In this document: positions 1 through 6,564 of the stretch, in pieces
Position numbering within the stretch: the stretch's first letter is position 1
How the letters are laid out: the number at the start of each line of letters is the position of its first letter
Assembly: GCA_003648085.1 (NCBI GenBank)
Contig: QMOC01000115.1
Location: forward strand, 1-7,571
Direction: 5' to 3'
Source: Chloroflexota bacterium
GTDB taxonomy: Bacteria; Chloroflexota; Anaerolineae; B4-G1
Length of the DNA stretch: 7,571 nt
Position numbers and translations under genes: made by a program
Notes under the pieces: model-generated
What the model was told of the DNA's origin: nothing
Database searches by the model: none
The model's input: the letters and a program-made list of their open reading frames with translations, nothing else

Positions 1-190
1 ACTGCTGCAAAGTGATCTCGTTCTCCTGAGCGATGCGTTGCGTTTCCGTCTGATCGCGCTGAAATTCGGCCACGCTTTTGATGGGGTTCACAAGATCGGA
101 GTCGGTCAGCGCCAGACCCAACAGTAATCCGATGCCGACCAATAGCGCGATGATCCCTGCCAATGCCCTGCTCGCGGATATATTGACCAT
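1..190 (-). CDS. N-terminal part of a single-pass membrane protein with a coiled-coil-like segment (3' end off window)
   Basis: The gene starts with ATG at 188-190 and stays open for 63 codons to the window edge, so only the N-terminus is seen. A purine-rich GAGGGGGTGGG stretch just upstream of the ATG can serve as ribosome binding site. Residues 1-8 are short and carry one Arg. Residues about 9-28 form an uninterrupted hydrophobic helix rich in Leu, Ile, Gly and Ala, followed by acidic TDSD. By the positive-inside rule this predicts N-in/C-out anchoring. I see no lipobox Cys and no obvious signal peptidase site. Residues about 37-63 (KSVAEFQRDQTETQRIAQEN and onward) are polar and rich in Gln and Glu, compatible with a coiled coil. 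The family cannot be identified from this fragment. It lies downstream of the radical SAM gene but is separated from it by a hairpin and has its own candidate promoter, so it is probably not part of that operon. Confidence 0.72.
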   Translation of the reverse strand, partial: MVNISASRALAGIIALLVGIGLLLGLALTDSDLVNPIKSVAEFQRDQTETQRIAQENEITLQQ

Positions 191-232
191 TTCCCACCCC
201 CTCAGCCTTTCCTTCTCTCCACCTACGCTTTC

Positions 233-241
233 ATTGTATCA
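233..241 (-). promoter_or_regulatory. Extended -10 promoter candidate for the membrane protein gene
   Basis: On the minus strand the sequence reads TGATACAAT. The TACAAT hexamer (233-238) differs from the consensus by one base, and the TGn extension (239-241) is in the right place. The -35 region is poor (GGTCAG-like), which is common for extended -10 promoters. The predicted start near 226 would give a leader of about 36 nt before the ATG at 190. This is motif reading only. Confidence 0.4.
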
Positions 242-350
242 CACAAGTGCTGAAACTGACCCACACGAAGGCGGCATTTACCCAGGAAGAACATACGAGA
301 GAGCCAATGTCCGGCTTGCACTTGGCCTGCCCGAACCTGACATCTACCTG

Positions 351-390
351 TTCCAAAGCAAAGCGGGGAGAGGGGTACCCCTCTCCCCGC
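351..390 (-). terminator. Strong hairpin after the radical SAM gene, probable terminator
   Basis: Bases 363-390 form a perfect 28-bp palindrome: GCGGGGAGAGGGG, a central TA, then the exact complement. The hairpin begins about 21 nt after the radical SAM stop codon. On the minus strand it is followed by TTTGCTTTGG, a broken T-tract, and no T-run follows it on the plus strand. It therefore suits termination of minus-strand transcription from the radical SAM operon. The T-tract is weaker than in textbook cases, so it may also act as an mRNA 3'-end stabiliser. Confidence 0.65.
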
Positions 391-411
391 CAATGAGCGC
401 AGTGTCCTCGC

Positions 412-1650
412 TCAGGCTGCAGGTTCCAGTTCTAGCAATCCCTTCCGGTACAGCGCTGCCACCAGGCTCAGCCCGTGCTGCCCGAAGCGACGCTCGATCT
501 GCCGCAGGGTGGTCTGACCGTCGCAGGCCTCCAGGATGGGCTCATCCTCAAACGGCAGCGGCGCGATCCGGTTGCCCCGCATCAGCACGTAGCCGAAGTC
601 CTCGCGGCGGATGCGATACCGCCTCACCGGCCTCAGCCCCTCATACAACCTGAGTCGTTCGGGCGGGCGGGCCTGGGCCAGAGGCGCACCCACCAGCGGA
701 TCGCGCCGTTCGGGGCGCAGTTCGGCCAGTGCGCGGCACCCGCCATGACAGCGGGGGAACTCGGCGCAGGTGTGGCACGCGGCAGGGATCAGGCTGCGCC
801 ATTGCTCCATCGCCGCCGAGTGCCAAAGGGTTTCAACCGGCTGATTCAACAAACTCCCGGCAACGGTTGGGGAGTGGTTGCAGGGCCGCAGGTTGCCCCA
901 GGGATCAATCGCGCAGTAGGCCACCCCCGCCAGGCAGCCGGTGGAGGAGTTCTCGACGAAGCATTGGGGGATGCAGTCGCCGTACCGCACCCGTGCGCCT
1001 GAGCGGCGCAACTCCTCTATTGTGTGAACGGCGGTCAGGAGTTCCCCGACTGTAGGCTCCACATCCGGCAGCGGCTCGCCCAGGTAACGGCTGACGACGG
1101 CGTGATCGGCGCCCAAATCGGCTGCCAGCGCCACCGTCTCGGCGATACGATCGTGGCTCTGGCGTGTGATGACGGTGCTGGTGGCGACGAGCAGCCCGGC
1201 CGATGTCGCCAGCCGGATGTTGGCGACGGTCTCCTCGAAAGAGCCGGGCACGCCGGTGAAGGCTTCGTGAACGGGAGCGGTGGGGCCGTGGAGCGAGACG
1301 AGGAGGCCCACACATTGGGGAACATCGGCGAGGAAGTGTACCAGACGCTCGGGGTCGGGCCAGCGAGCGTTGGTGAAGAGCGTGAAGTTCAGCCCCAGGT
1401 CGCTCACGCGGCGGACGATGGCCTCGAACTCCGGGTGCAGCGTGGGCTCACCGCCGGTGAGTTTAAGTTGCTCGGCGTAGGGGGCGATGTGGTCGAGGAC
1501 GACGCCCCACTCCGCCGCGCCGAGGGGTGGTGGGACAGTACGTGCCACCCGCGCCTCGGCGAAAACGTTGGAACACCCCCGGCAGCGGTTGTTGCAGACG
1601 GGGGTGAGTTCCAGTGAGTAAAGGACCGGAGTGGAGAGGACGTGGATCAC
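412..1650 (-). CDS. Radical SAM/SPASM peptide-modifying enzyme with C-terminal PqqD-like (RRE) domain
   Basis: This is a predicted cytoplasmic, oxygen-sensitive Fe-S enzyme that uses S-adenosylmethionine to start radical chemistry on a peptide. The radical SAM cluster motif is C19-x3-C23-x2-C26 in LTPVCNNRCRGC. It is followed by the SAM-binding LTGGEPT motif (64-70) and later TIM-barrel strands (LFTNA about 91-95, SLHG 119-122). A SPASM-type auxiliary cluster region follows: C246-x5-G-x4-C257, then C292-x2-C295-x5-C301-x3-C305. C226, C230 and C239 lie just before it. Residues about 343-410 look like PqqD, with an FGYVL strand, ILEACDG and TLRQIERRFG, ending in GLLELE. In known RiPP systems this fold is the precursor-binding RRE. 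The start is GTG at 1648-1650; an in-frame TGA nine bases upstream excludes a longer protein, and the ribosome binding site is weak. The gene lies 6 nt after the 67-aa peptide gene, its likely substrate. SPASM relatives make thioether, C-C or C-O crosslinks; which applies here cannot be told. Confidence 0.93.
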   Translation of the reverse strand: MIHVLSTPVLYSLELTPVCNNRCRGCSNVFAEARVARTVPPPLGAAEWGVVLDHIAPYAEQLKLTGGEPTLHPEFEAIVRRVSDLGLNFTLFTNARWPDPERLVHFLADVPQCVGLLVSLHGPTAPVHEAFTGVPGSFEETVANIRLATSAGLLVATSTVITRQSHDRIAETVALAADLGADHAVVSRYLGEPLPDVEPTVGELLTAVHTIEELRRSGARVRYGDCIPQCFVENSSTGCLAGVAYCAIDPWGNLRPCNHSPTVAGSLLNQPVETLWHSAAMEQWRSLIPAACHTCAEFPRCHGGCRALAELRPERRDPLVGAPLAQARPPERLRLYEGLRPVRRYRIRREDFGYVLMRGNRIAPLPFEDEPILEACDGQTTLRQIERRFGQHGLSLVAALYRKGLLELEPAA

Positions 1651-1656
1651 GGGATG

Positions 1657-1860
1657 TCAGTTGCAGGTGCACTGACTGTCGAAGAACTCCGGTGGTGGCT
1701 GCGTCTTGGGGTTTTCCGCTTCCTCATCCACTAATTCGACGGCGGGCTGCTCCGGGGCAGCGCTTTCGGGACGGTCCGTCGTGAACAGCGAGACCGACCG
1801 ATGGGGTGGACGAGGATGAGGGAATCCCGCTGTGCTCTTGCTGGCTAGTTCGGGTGTCAT
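1657..1860 (-). CDS. Putative RiPP precursor peptide, 67 aa, C-terminal Cys-x-Cys
   Basis: A small gene between the STAND NTPase and radical SAM genes. Its ATG overlaps the NTPase stop as ATGA, and a GAGAGG site sits five bases upstream, inside the last NTPase codons. The protein has no membrane segment or enzyme motif. It contains 12 prolines, a basic His/Arg/Pro part (13-21), an acidic stretch with a short hydrophobic strand (VELVDEE, 41-47), a PPP turn (55-57) and the tail EFFDSQCTCN with C64 and C66. I infer that residues 1 to about 57 act as leader, with VELVD possibly docking as a strand onto the PqqD-like domain of the next gene, and that the tail is the core to be modified. Thioether links from C64/C66 or a cyclophane at F59/F60-D61-S62 are possible but unproven. 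I do not recognise a named precursor family, and no protease or exporter gene is visible nearby. Confidence 0.78.
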   Translation of the reverse strand: MTPELASKSTAGFPHPRPPHRSVSLFTTDRPESAAPEQPAVELVDEEAENPKTQPPPEFFDSQCTCN

Positions 1861-4799
1861 ACGAGCCTCTCTTCACTGATCAACTTGATAGCACCCAGTG
1901 TGCTATCGAACATATCCAGGAAACGGGCTACATCGAGATTGTAGCCACCGGCGACATCCTCGGCGTATGAGCGCAAGCGGGCCAGCCGGCGGACGGAGAG
2001 TTTGCGCAGCCGGTCGTACATACTATCCAGCGTGGTCTTCAATTCGTGGGCCTGGGGCGAGAAGGCCTCAAAGTAGGCAGTGGCGAGGACATAGTGCTGG
2101 ATCGCCTTCTGATAGTCGGGATCTGGGTCCTGGCCTGAATCTTCCTTCGCCCGTCCTTCGGCAAAGGCGATATGCCCGCGCAGGAGTTCGGTCTTGCCCA
2201 GCATGACCCAGTAGCCCTGCACCGGTTCCTCGATCGCAGGCAGCCCCTGCTCTGTGATGCGATATTGCGGCTCAATGCTGCCCTCCGCCTCGTCCAACCA
2301 ATTGAGCGCCTCCGCGTACCCCTCCGGACCACGGATGAATTCCACCTGGGCCAGGTCTTCGTAGCAATCGGCCTTGTGGGTGCGCCACTCCGGCGTGACC
2401 TCCTTTACTTCGGCGGCTTCCTCAAGATGCTTCCTGGCTTGCCCCAAGAGCTCAGTGAAGCTCCGCTCGTGCCGCCGGCGGACGGCGGCCCAGTCCCGGT
2501 AGACGCAACCCAGTTCGTTGCGGGCGTAGGCCCGGCGCAGCGGCTCGGTCAGGTATTCCTGTGCTTCTTCGAGATGGTCCTCCGCCTCGTGGAACAGTCT
2601 TTCCGCCTCGCCGAGGGTATATTCCTCAAAGGAGGCCCGCTTGCGGGTCGCCTCACCCAGCGCGTAGAGTGCCAGGCCGATGCCGCGCCGATGCTTCAGT
2701 TGCCGAAAGATGTCCAGTGCCTCCCTAGAATGGATGTAGCCCCGGTAGAAGTGCTCCATATCGGTGCGAATCTGTCCCAACACATTCAGACTGTAGGCCT
2801 CACCGTAGTGGTTATTGGCCCGCTGGAAGAGTTCCAGGCTATCATCACACAAAGCCACCGCCTCGCGATGCCTACCCAACAGACTGTAGACGCGGGCCAG
2901 GTTCTTCTCGGCGTCGGCTAAGTGGGCCCACAGTTGCGCCTGCCGCAGGTAGGGCAGCGCCTTCGTGTACGCATCTATAGCCGGGGTGTACTTCTTTTGC
3001 ATAAAGCCGATGTATCCTAACCTGTTGTAAGCGCTCCCCAGTATGCGTGCCCGGTTCCATTCTTCTCCAGGCGGAGATGCAGGCTCCAGTCTGGCGATGG
3101 CATCTTGCAACAGTTGGGCTGCCTGTCCTAAGTCCCTGCCCTGCATCGCCAATGCGGTGCCCTGTCCCGCCAGCAGCGCGGCCATGAACAACGGATCGTC
3201 ACGCCCGCCCACGAAGTCAGGGCGGTCGCTGGCAAGAACATCGGCAGCGACCTGATAGGCTCGCTCGTGGAGGCCCATGGCGTTGTAACGCTCCACCCAC
3301 AGGACGGCGCTATCGCGGTTAATGCGCTGCCAGATGATCGGTGCGTCGTGGTCGTGGAAGAAGCGCAGCATTTCGTCCCGCAATGACATATCGAAGCCCA
3401 CCTGGTGGGTGAAGATGGCCTCGACCGCCCGCCGCCTGTAATCAGCATATCCGGCCTGCCGATCCGCCAGCAGTTTGTAGTAAAGTTGCTCCGTCTGTAG
3501 GGTCTGCCAGCGTCGCCTGCGCCGCTCGGTCGAGAGGCCGGCCGCCTGCAAGTCCTCGATGCGCTGCTGATAGTACTCGGCGATGCGCCCGGCCACCCAT
3601 TCACGGTCGGGCACCGGTGCATGTCGTTCTAGCAAATCATACATCTCGTCGTGCAGAAACAGTACGCCGCTACGAGGGCGCGTCTTGACGAAGGACCAGC
3701 GTCGCAAACTCCGCAACACACGCCGACAGCGCTTCTCCGGCCATCCCTCGCCCAGCAGGTAGTGCAGCAGGCGGGCGTCCATCCCCTTGCGGGCCACCGC
3801 CATGTAGTACAACACGGTTGCCGGTTCATCCTCCCCCTTCATCTTCATCAGCCTATCAACCAGTTCTCGCTCTACCTGCTCCTGAATCTCGGCCAGTTGT
3901 GCGGGCGTGCGCTGCAACGCTTCCTCAAGCGGGTCGCCGAAGGACAGCGGCAGCGAAAGGCGCATCAACAACAGTTCGATGGTGAGTGTGACCTTGAGCG
4001 GATGGCCGCCGGTGTAGTAGTGCACCACCCGCCGCCAGTCAGCGGACATATCGCTCAGGGGTTCTCGTCTAGCGGGAGGGAGTTCCTCCTCCACGGCGGC
4101 GAAGTACTCCAGTGTCTGCTCCTCACTGGGCCACGGCTGCAGTTCGATCTCCACCAGCCGTTCGCCGAACGCCCGGCGCAGGTCCTGCGCCAGTTCCGGC
4201 TTGGGTCGCCCGGCCAGGACGAAGACAGCGTTTTCCAGGCGTGGCAGGTTCAGCGTCAACCACTCGCGCACCTCGATGCCCTGCGGCTCGATCCCGCACA
4301 CCTGCTGCACGATGTCGCTTTCATACTGGACGAGTTCGACCGTATCCAGGGCGATGATAGGACGCTTCTCCCGGCTGAGGGTGTTGAAGTCCTTGCTGAA
4401 TTTCTCGATCAACTCCTTGCGCAGTTGCTCCAGAGTATACGGATCGGCCCCGGCGCGGCGTTGCCGCTCGAACTCCTTGCGGGCTTTCCAATAACCCGCG
4501 AACGCTTGACGTTCTGGATCCAGCGCGTTGGCAATGGCTGCCTCCAGGCCGCTGTTGCTGTGTTTCTCCGGATCGTAAAGGTCAACGATGCCGCTCCAGA
4601 GGCAGTCATCGCTGTTGCGTGATGTGCCGATGATGGTGGGGAGATGCTCCAGAAGGCGGGTCTTGCCCAAACCGGCCTTCCCGGTGATGTAAACGACGCG
4701 CAGGCCATCACCTTCGATGGCCTGGCGCAGGATTTGCTCTTCGGCTTCGCGGCCGATGAGACGGCGCGTCTTTGGGACGATAGCCGATATGCTGCTCAT
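1857..4799 (-). CDS. STAND-type P-loop NTPase with TPR tail, 980 aa
   Basis: A large predicted cytoplasmic signalling ATPase. After a short N-terminus the NTPase opens with RLIGREAE (13-20), a classic STAND entry motif. Walker A is GKAGLGKT (40-47) and Walker B is PIIALD with D152 (LDTVE). A sensor-like strand ends in AGR (196-198), and GGHPL (264-268) matches the GxP motif of STAND arm domains. Residues about 310-395 look like winged helix, ending in FLHDEMYDLL. From about 505 to 915 there are roughly eight TPR-like helical pairs; the clearest are about 581-620, 624-660 and 664-701. The last 60 residues are helical and unassigned. STAND NTPases typically sense a ligand through the repeats and oligomerise when NTP-bound. 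No effector domain (TIR, nuclease, protease, CHAT) is visible at either end, so output may go through the coupled peptide and radical SAM genes. The start ATG has an AGGAGG site six bases upstream. It is the first gene of the operon. Confidence 0.92.
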   Translation of the reverse strand: MSSISAIVPKTRRLIGREAEEQILRQAIEGDGLRVVYITGKAGLGKTRLLEHLPTIIGTSRNSDDCLWSGIVDLYDPEKHSNSGLEAAIANALDPERQAFAGYWKARKEFERQRRAGADPYTLEQLRKELIEKFSKDFNTLSREKRPIIALDTVELVQYESDIVQQVCGIEPQGIEVREWLTLNLPRLENAVFVLAGRPKPELAQDLRRAFGERLVEIELQPWPSEEQTLEYFAAVEEELPPARREPLSDMSADWRRVVHYYTGGHPLKVTLTIELLLMRLSLPLSFGDPLEEALQRTPAQLAEIQEQVERELVDRLMKMKGEDEPATVLYYMAVARKGMDARLLHYLLGEGWPEKRCRRVLRSLRRWSFVKTRPRSGVLFLHDEMYDLLERHAPVPDREWVAGRIAEYYQQRIEDLQAAGLSTERRRRRWQTLQTEQLYYKLLADRQAGYADYRRRAVEAIFTHQVGFDMSLRDEMLRFFHDHDAPIIWQRINRDSAVLWVERYNAMGLHERAYQVAADVLASDRPDFVGGRDDPLFMAALLAGQGTALAMQGRDLGQAAQLLQDAIARLEPASPPGEEWNRARILGSAYNRLGYIGFMQKKYTPAIDAYTKALPYLRQAQLWAHLADAEKNLARVYSLLGRHREAVALCDDSLELFQRANNHYGEAYSLNVLGQIRTDMEHFYRGYIHSREALDIFRQLKHRRGIGLALYALGEATRKRASFEEYTLGEAERLFHEAEDHLEEAQEYLTEPLRRAYARNELGCVYRDWAAVRRRHERSFTELLGQARKHLEEAAEVKEVTPEWRTHKADCYEDLAQVEFIRGPEGYAEALNWLDEAEGSIEPQYRITEQGLPAIEEPVQGYWVMLGKTELLRGHIAFAEGRAKEDSGQDPDPDYQKAIQHYVLATAYFEAFSPQAHELKTTLDSMYDRLRKLSVRRLARLRSYAEDVAGGYNLDVARFLDMFDSTLGAIKLISEERLV

Positions 4800-4804
4800 T
4801 ATAA

Positions 4805-4810
4805 CCTCCT
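4805..4810 (-). promoter_or_regulatory. Shine-Dalgarno site of the STAND NTPase gene
   Basis: The minus strand reads AGGAGG, a full consensus, five to six bases before the ATG at 4797-4799. It fixes the start codon of the 980-aa protein and predicts efficient translation, which the coupled peptide gene would share. Confidence 0.85.
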
Positions 4811-4852
4811 GCAGAGTGAATAGCGGGTTGATGTCGGATGGAGTACATTGTC

Positions 4853-4882
4853 ATTATACGACAAAAACAAGGCGTCTGTCAA
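4853..4882 (-). promoter_or_regulatory. Perfect-consensus sigma70-type promoter of the STAND/peptide/radical SAM operon
   Basis: On the minus strand a TTGACA -35 box (4877-4882) and a TATAAT -10 box (4853-4858) are separated by 18 bp. Both hexamers match consensus at all six positions. The predicted start near 4846 gives a leader of about 47 nt ending in the AGGAGG ribosome binding site. The promoter lies just after the terminator of the preceding NTPase gene, so the operon should be transcribed independently. A 14-bp interrupted inverted repeat (AAAGT, 4 nt, ACTTT; 4885-4898) abuts the -35 and could be an operator, but the arms are short. Confidence 0.85.
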
Positions 4883-4912
4883 GTAAAGTTTGCACTTTCG
4901 CTGCCATATAGC

Positions 4913-4938
4913 AAAAACCCACCGTCGGAAGCGGTGGG
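4913..4938 (-). terminator. Rho-independent terminator of the 492-aa NTPase gene
   Basis: On the minus strand CCCACCG (from 4938), a 7-nt loop and CGGTGGG form a seven-pair GC-rich stem followed at once by TTTTT (4917-4913). The hairpin begins 35 nt after the stop codon at 4974-4976. This is the clearest terminator in the window and separates the upstream NTPase gene from the downstream operon. Confidence 0.88.
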
Positions 4939-4973
4939 CCGGTCGGTGGAGGGTGTGAATAGGGATTTCTGCC

Positions 4974-6452
4974 TCAAGCATATTGGGCGATAAATGGACG
5001 TGCAGCCTCCTGCAGCCCGCCCAGCGCGATTCGTAGATCCACGTCCTCTTTCCCCCGCTTCAGCAGCCGTTCGTCCAGCGTGCGGGCGACGTCGGGCAAA
5101 TCCCACTGCACCCGGGGCTCCTCTCTAAGCCGGTTGAGCCACGCTTGAAATTCCTTAATCCGGCGTGAGGCGATTTCATCATCGGGCATTCCCTGCATCC
5201 GCCAGACCTCCGACTGATGGTACAGCCGCTCGATCAGGAAATCACCGGCGTTGCGTGGGTGTTCGTCGATCCACCCTTCATACATCGCTGCCGCTTTCTT
5301 ATGCTGCTCCAGGTAATGTGCTGGCTCCCGCATCTGCAAATTCCGCGCCATAATCCGGCGCACCACGGGATCAAGCATATACCCGCCGGCCTTTGAACTC
5401 CAGCGCACGAGCGTGCTGGCGACCAGGGTGCGGATGATTTCGAGATAGAATGCGTCCGAACGGTCGGCGTCTTCGGTGAACTCGCGTAGATGCGCGACGT
5501 TGAACTTACGCAACACGCAGATGTCCCACATCAGTTCTCGCAACTCCGGCCGCGCTACAGGGCTCAAAAAATGCCTCTCGATCAGGCCGTGCACCGCCTG
5601 TGCAATGTCCGTCTCACGCGCCTTTATGTTGTCCAGCGGGGCGTCGGGATGCAAGCGGCGGAGCGCGTCGTAAATCACCCGCGTGGTGAGAGGATGACCG
5701 AAGGAGTAACTCCACAGCGCAGCGGTGACCTCATCGGAGGGTTTCTCCCCCTCCGTCAGCCGCTCTATCTGCTCGCCCGTCTGAGGCCGGTCAAAGGGAG
5801 GGAGTTCTCGCGGCTCCACGCGCCGGCGCACCTCGAACTTCGTCCAGCGCAAACGGGTGCGCCCGGCGAAGACGAAGACGACGGTGTCGTCACGGATGGC
5901 GTGGTAGATCAGGTTCTCCTCAATCCAATCCAGGAACTCATCATCCGCCCGATCGGCGGTATCGAAAAGCAAGACCGGAACCCACGTTTGACCCAACTCT
6001 CGCAGATATTTGCCTAACGCTTCGGCTGTGGCCTCGACGGATTTGTCCGGCGAAATAACCGGCAATTTGCCCGCTGCCGCCTCGTCGAGTTGCTTGTGGA
6101 GTTGGTCGGTCAGGGAACGAAGGAGAGCAGGAGCCTTTTCTCGAACGGGGAAATCGCGCAGGTCTATCAACGTACTAAGAGAAGGACGGTATGAGGACAC
6201 AGAGGATGCTGCCCCGGGGTCGTGACGGAACTTGTTATGCAAATGAGCGAGCAACCAGGATTTGCCCTGGCCCAACACGCTGTAGAACTCGACGAGAGGG
6301 CGGGTGATAGGATGATCACCCGCCGTCTGCCGAATCGAGACCTTCTGGGATATCAACTCTATCTCCCCCGAACGAGCGGCGAATTTATCCGGATCGTAAG
6401 GAAGCGCATAGCCATCGGAGGTGGACGAGTCAGGGGCGATAGGTGTGTTCAT
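4974..6452 (-). CDS. STAND-like P-loop NTPase, 492 aa, without TPR tail
   Basis: A predicted cytoplasmic NTPase sharing the motif plan of the 980-aa neighbour. After a polar N-terminus (1-27), the P-loop strand VEFY leads to SVLGQGKS (58-65), a Walker A in which the first Gly of GxxxxGKS is Ser. Further motifs are strand 2 TLIDLRD (94-100), Walker B VPVLLFDTAD with D164, a sensor-like strand VVFVFAGR (191-198) and FGHPL (251-255). Residues about 290-375 probably form winged-helix modules. The rest (about 376-492) is helical and lacks recognisable repeats or an effector domain. The start ATG at 6450-6452 has GGAGG nine bases upstream, slightly long spacing but the only good site. The gene has its own candidate promoter and ends at a strong terminator, so it appears monocistronic. 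Shared LFDT/LDT, AGR and GHPL motifs suggest it and the 980-aa protein are from one STAND clade and could be partners or paralogues; this is inference. Confidence 0.88.
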   Translation of the reverse strand: MNTPIAPDSSTSDGYALPYDPDKFAARSGEIELISQKVSIRQTAGDHPITRPLVEFYSVLGQGKSWLLAHLHNKFRHDPGAASSVSSYRPSLSTLIDLRDFPVREKAPALLRSLTDQLHKQLDEAAAGKLPVISPDKSVEATAEALGKYLRELGQTWVPVLLFDTADRADDEFLDWIEENLIYHAIRDDTVVFVFAGRTRLRWTKFEVRRRVEPRELPPFDRPQTGEQIERLTEGEKPSDEVTAALWSYSFGHPLTTRVIYDALRRLHPDAPLDNIKARETDIAQAVHGLIERHFLSPVARPELRELMWDICVLRKFNVAHLREFTEDADRSDAFYLEIIRTLVASTLVRWSSKAGGYMLDPVVRRIMARNLQMREPAHYLEQHKKAAAMYEGWIDEHPRNAGDFLIERLYHQSEVWRMQGMPDDEIASRRIKEFQAWLNRLREEPRVQWDLPDVARTLDERLLKRGKEDVDLRIALGGLQEAARPFIAQYA

Positions 6453-6461
6453 AGCACTAAG

Positions 6462-6466
6462 CCTCC
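6462..6466 (-). promoter_or_regulatory. Shine-Dalgarno site of the 492-aa NTPase gene
   Basis: GGAGG on the minus strand lies nine bases before the ATG at 6452. The spacing is at the long end of normal, but no better site is near another in-frame start, so it supports the chosen start. Confidence 0.65.
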
Positions 6467-6564
6467 AAAGCGATGAGTGTAGGTTGTAGGACGCAAGGGA
6501 ACGCAGAAATGCAAGCGGTCAGGCCAGACCATTACCGTATCCTCTCAATAACTTGGGGGGTGTG

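Noticed and set aside
78..653. Plus-strand open frame of 191 codons near the low-coordinate edge
   Set aside because: It runs opposite the membrane protein start, across the palindromic terminator and into the radical SAM 3' end. Its composition is Ser/Pro/Arg-rich with no domain.
1657..1659. Selenocysteine at the peptide TGA
   Set aside because: No convincing SECIS-like hairpin follows the TGA, and a separate start codon for the next gene lies six bases on. An ordinary stop is simpler.
2172..2921. Plus-strand open frame of 249 codons opposite the TPR region
   Set aside because: It is antisense to well-formed TPR-like repeats and shows no recognisable domain or plausible operon context.
3651..4622. 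Long plus-strand open frame of 323 codons opposite the 980-aa NTPase gene
   Set aside because: It is fully antisense to a protein with clear Walker A, Walker B and AGR motifs, has low-complexity His/Gln/Leu-rich composition and no domain. It is a codon-bias shadow.
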